6,705 nucleotides of DNA, taken from positions 1-6,705 of the forward strand of contig CANSLE010000134.1 of assembly GCA_947647645.1 (NCBI GenBank). Direction: 5' to 3'. Every line of letters starts with the position of its first letter. Positions within the stretch are counted from its first letter, which is position 1. A model generated the notes under the pieces. That model made no database searches, was not told the origin of the DNA, and saw only the letters and a list, made by a program, of their open reading frames with translations. The stretch is from an uncultured Microbacterium sp. GTDB lineage: Bacteria > Actinomycetota > Actinomycetes > Actinomycetales > Microbacteriaceae. Shown in pieces: positions 5,741-6,705 of the stretch. Both the position numbers and the translations under genes were made by a program.

Positions 5741-6516
5741 GACGCACGGCGACGGCGGGCCACGATCACGACGCACAGCACGAGCGACGCCGCGCCCCAC
5801 ACCGCGCATGCGGGCGGGAGCACGCGATAGGCGAGATGGCGGAACGTCCACGTCGGCGTCAGCGGACCGTAGACGACGAGCCCGATCCCCCACGCGGCGA
5901 TGAGGACGACCGGCAGGGAGAACCACCACAGCCTGCGCGTGATCGGCGCAATCGGCGCGGACGGCGCCGACGACGCCGACGGATGCCGACGACGCAGCCA
6001 CACCGCTCCAGCGATCGCCAGCACAACGAGACCGAACGCCGTCGAGCCGTACTGCAGCCATTTGAGTCCGACGAGCGGTCCCCAGGGCTCGTCGAGGGCG
6101 GGGAAGAGCCCCGTACCCCAACGCCCCTCGTGCGTGAACGCGTCCCACGCGATGTGGGACAGCACGCCGAGCACGAGGGACACGAGCAGCAGCAGCGTCG
6201 ACAGCCAGGCCGGATGCCGGCTCCACCAGCGCGGCGGCGCGAGCGCGTCCCACTCGCGCGGCAGTCGCACCGCCAGCCACGTCGGGGCCAGCGCCCGGAC
6301 GGCGGGGCGCAGCAGCACGTACCAGAGCGCGAGCAGTCCCAGTGCGACGAGCGTGGAGACGGCCACGTTGGTGTGCGTCAGCTGGTACGTCACCGGCGTC
6401 CCGCGCACGAACAGCGGCAGATCGGGCGTCATCGCCCCGACCGCGATCGCCGCGGGCACGAGCGGGGTGCGCACGAACGGCAGCGCCACGACGGCGTGCG
6501 AGATGGTGAACGGCAT
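5737..6516 (-). CDS. DUF4184-like integral membrane protein
   Basis: The protein has 259 residues and unknown function. It opens MPFTISHAVVALP, and AVGAMTPDLPLF follows at 25-36, the pattern I associate with the DUF4184 family. Likely membrane segments are about 11-30, 51-70, 104-122, 158-174, 198-216 and 233-253. Histidines and aspartates recur at or near membrane edges: H7, D32, H48, then H121, D125 and H129 in SHIAWDAFTHE. Such a set could bind a metal and looks like a membrane hydrolase site, but that is inference. The start at 6516 has GGGGAG 5 bases upstream. The gene follows tyrS by 32 bases and probably shares its transcript. Residues 179-191, rich in Ser, Ala and Pro, form a loop, and a basic end RRRRAS suggests a cytoplasmic C-terminus. 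Confidence 0.75.
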   Translation of the reverse strand: MPFTISHAVVALPFVRTPLVPAAIAVGAMTPDLPLFVRGTPVTYQLTHTNVAVSTLVALGLLALWYVLLRPAVRALAPTWLAVRLPREWDALAPPRWWSRHPAWLSTLLLLVSLVLGVLSHIAWDAFTHEGRWGTGLFPALDEPWGPLVGLKWLQYGSTAFGLVVLAIAGAVWLRRRHPSASSAPSAPIAPITRRLWWFSLPVVLIAAWGIGLVVYGPLTPTWTFRHLAYRVLPPACAVWGAASLVLCVVIVARRRRAS

Positions 6517-6548
6517 GGATGCTCCCCGGGGTCGGACGCGCGTCCGGC

Positions 6549-6705
6549 TCAGTCGCGCGGCGCGACGAACAGGCCCGCGAGCGTCCTCTTGCCCCGGCGG
6601 AGGACCGCGACGCCGCCCGGGAGGGCACCGGTCACCGTCGCGGACTCGTCGTCGACCTTCACGCCGTCGAGGCTCACGCCGCCCTGCGCGATCGCGCGGC
6701 GCGCC
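6549..6705 (-). CDS. tyrS: Tyrosyl-tRNA synthetase, C-terminal end (partial, start lies beyond the window)
   Basis: Only the last 51 codons and the TGA stop are inside the window. The translation begins ARRAIAQGGVSLDGVKVDD and continues to VLRRGKRTLAGLF, then ends APRD. This is the S4-like RNA-binding domain that closes bacterial TyrRS, which charges tRNA-Tyr with tyrosine in the cytoplasm. The motifs AR-AI-QGGV and VLRRGK-TLAG are typical of that enzyme. Other S4-domain proteins exist, but this ending at a stop codon fits TyrRS best. The gene runs directly into the DUF4184-like gene after 32 bases with no terminator hairpin seen. Confidence 0.85.
   Translation of the reverse strand, partial: ARRAIAQGGVSLDGVKVDDESATVTGALPGGVAVLRRGKRTLAGLFVAPRD

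Noticed and set aside
5717..6628. Open extension upstream of the repressor gene through the DUF4184-like gene.
   Set aside because: The extension is low-complexity Arg/Ala-rich sequence in another frame. The LacI family starts just before the helix-turn-helix, so the gene begins near 5683.

Overview
The window is GC-rich DNA from an actinobacterium. GC-ending codons, AGGAGG-type ribosome binding sites, terminators without a T-run, an LTGC lipobox and the TTGAGAACTCAACAG element all fit. Microbacteriaceae, perhaps Microbacterium, is my best guess; it rests on recognition by eye, not on a database search. Every gene I can support lies on the minus strand, so transcription runs from right to left.

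In transcription order: (1) 6705-6549, the last 51 codons of tyrosyl-tRNA synthetase (S4 domain). (2) 6516-5737, a DUF4184-like membrane protein 32 bases after tyrS. (3) 5683-4652, a LacI-family repressor with its own candidate promoter and operator. (4) 4651-4515, a regulatory gap holding a TTGACA promoter and a second, nearly identical operator. (5) 4514-458, an ABC importer operon: duplicated ATPase (mmsA), permease (mmsB, 4-base overlap) and lipoprotein sugar receptor (chvE/xylF-like). (6) 443-357, a strong terminator and a second hairpin. (7) About 342-1, a candidate promoter followed by a highly folded leader RNA ending in a boxA-like element. This is most likely the pre-16S rRNA leader of an rRNA operon whose 16S gene begins beyond base 1.

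How it works together: the importer resembles the ChvE-MmsA-MmsB (GguAB) group, which takes up monosaccharides such as xylose, arabinose, galactose and glucose. The LacI-family protein has the same recognition-helix start, YQTVSR, as E. coli LacI. Two sites of the form TCGATGTGNNCGTTCACAT, resembling the lac operator half-site TGTGA, lie over the start regions of mmsA and of the repressor gene. The simple reading is a sugar-inducible importer under an autoregulated repressor. No sugar kinase, isomerase or other catabolic gene is present, so the sugar cannot be named.

No mobile element, CRISPR array or clearly new system is visible. The least ordinary feature is the leader at 1-307: five local hairpins, three of them with GNRA tetraloops only when read on the minus strand, plus an 8-bp long-range closing helix.
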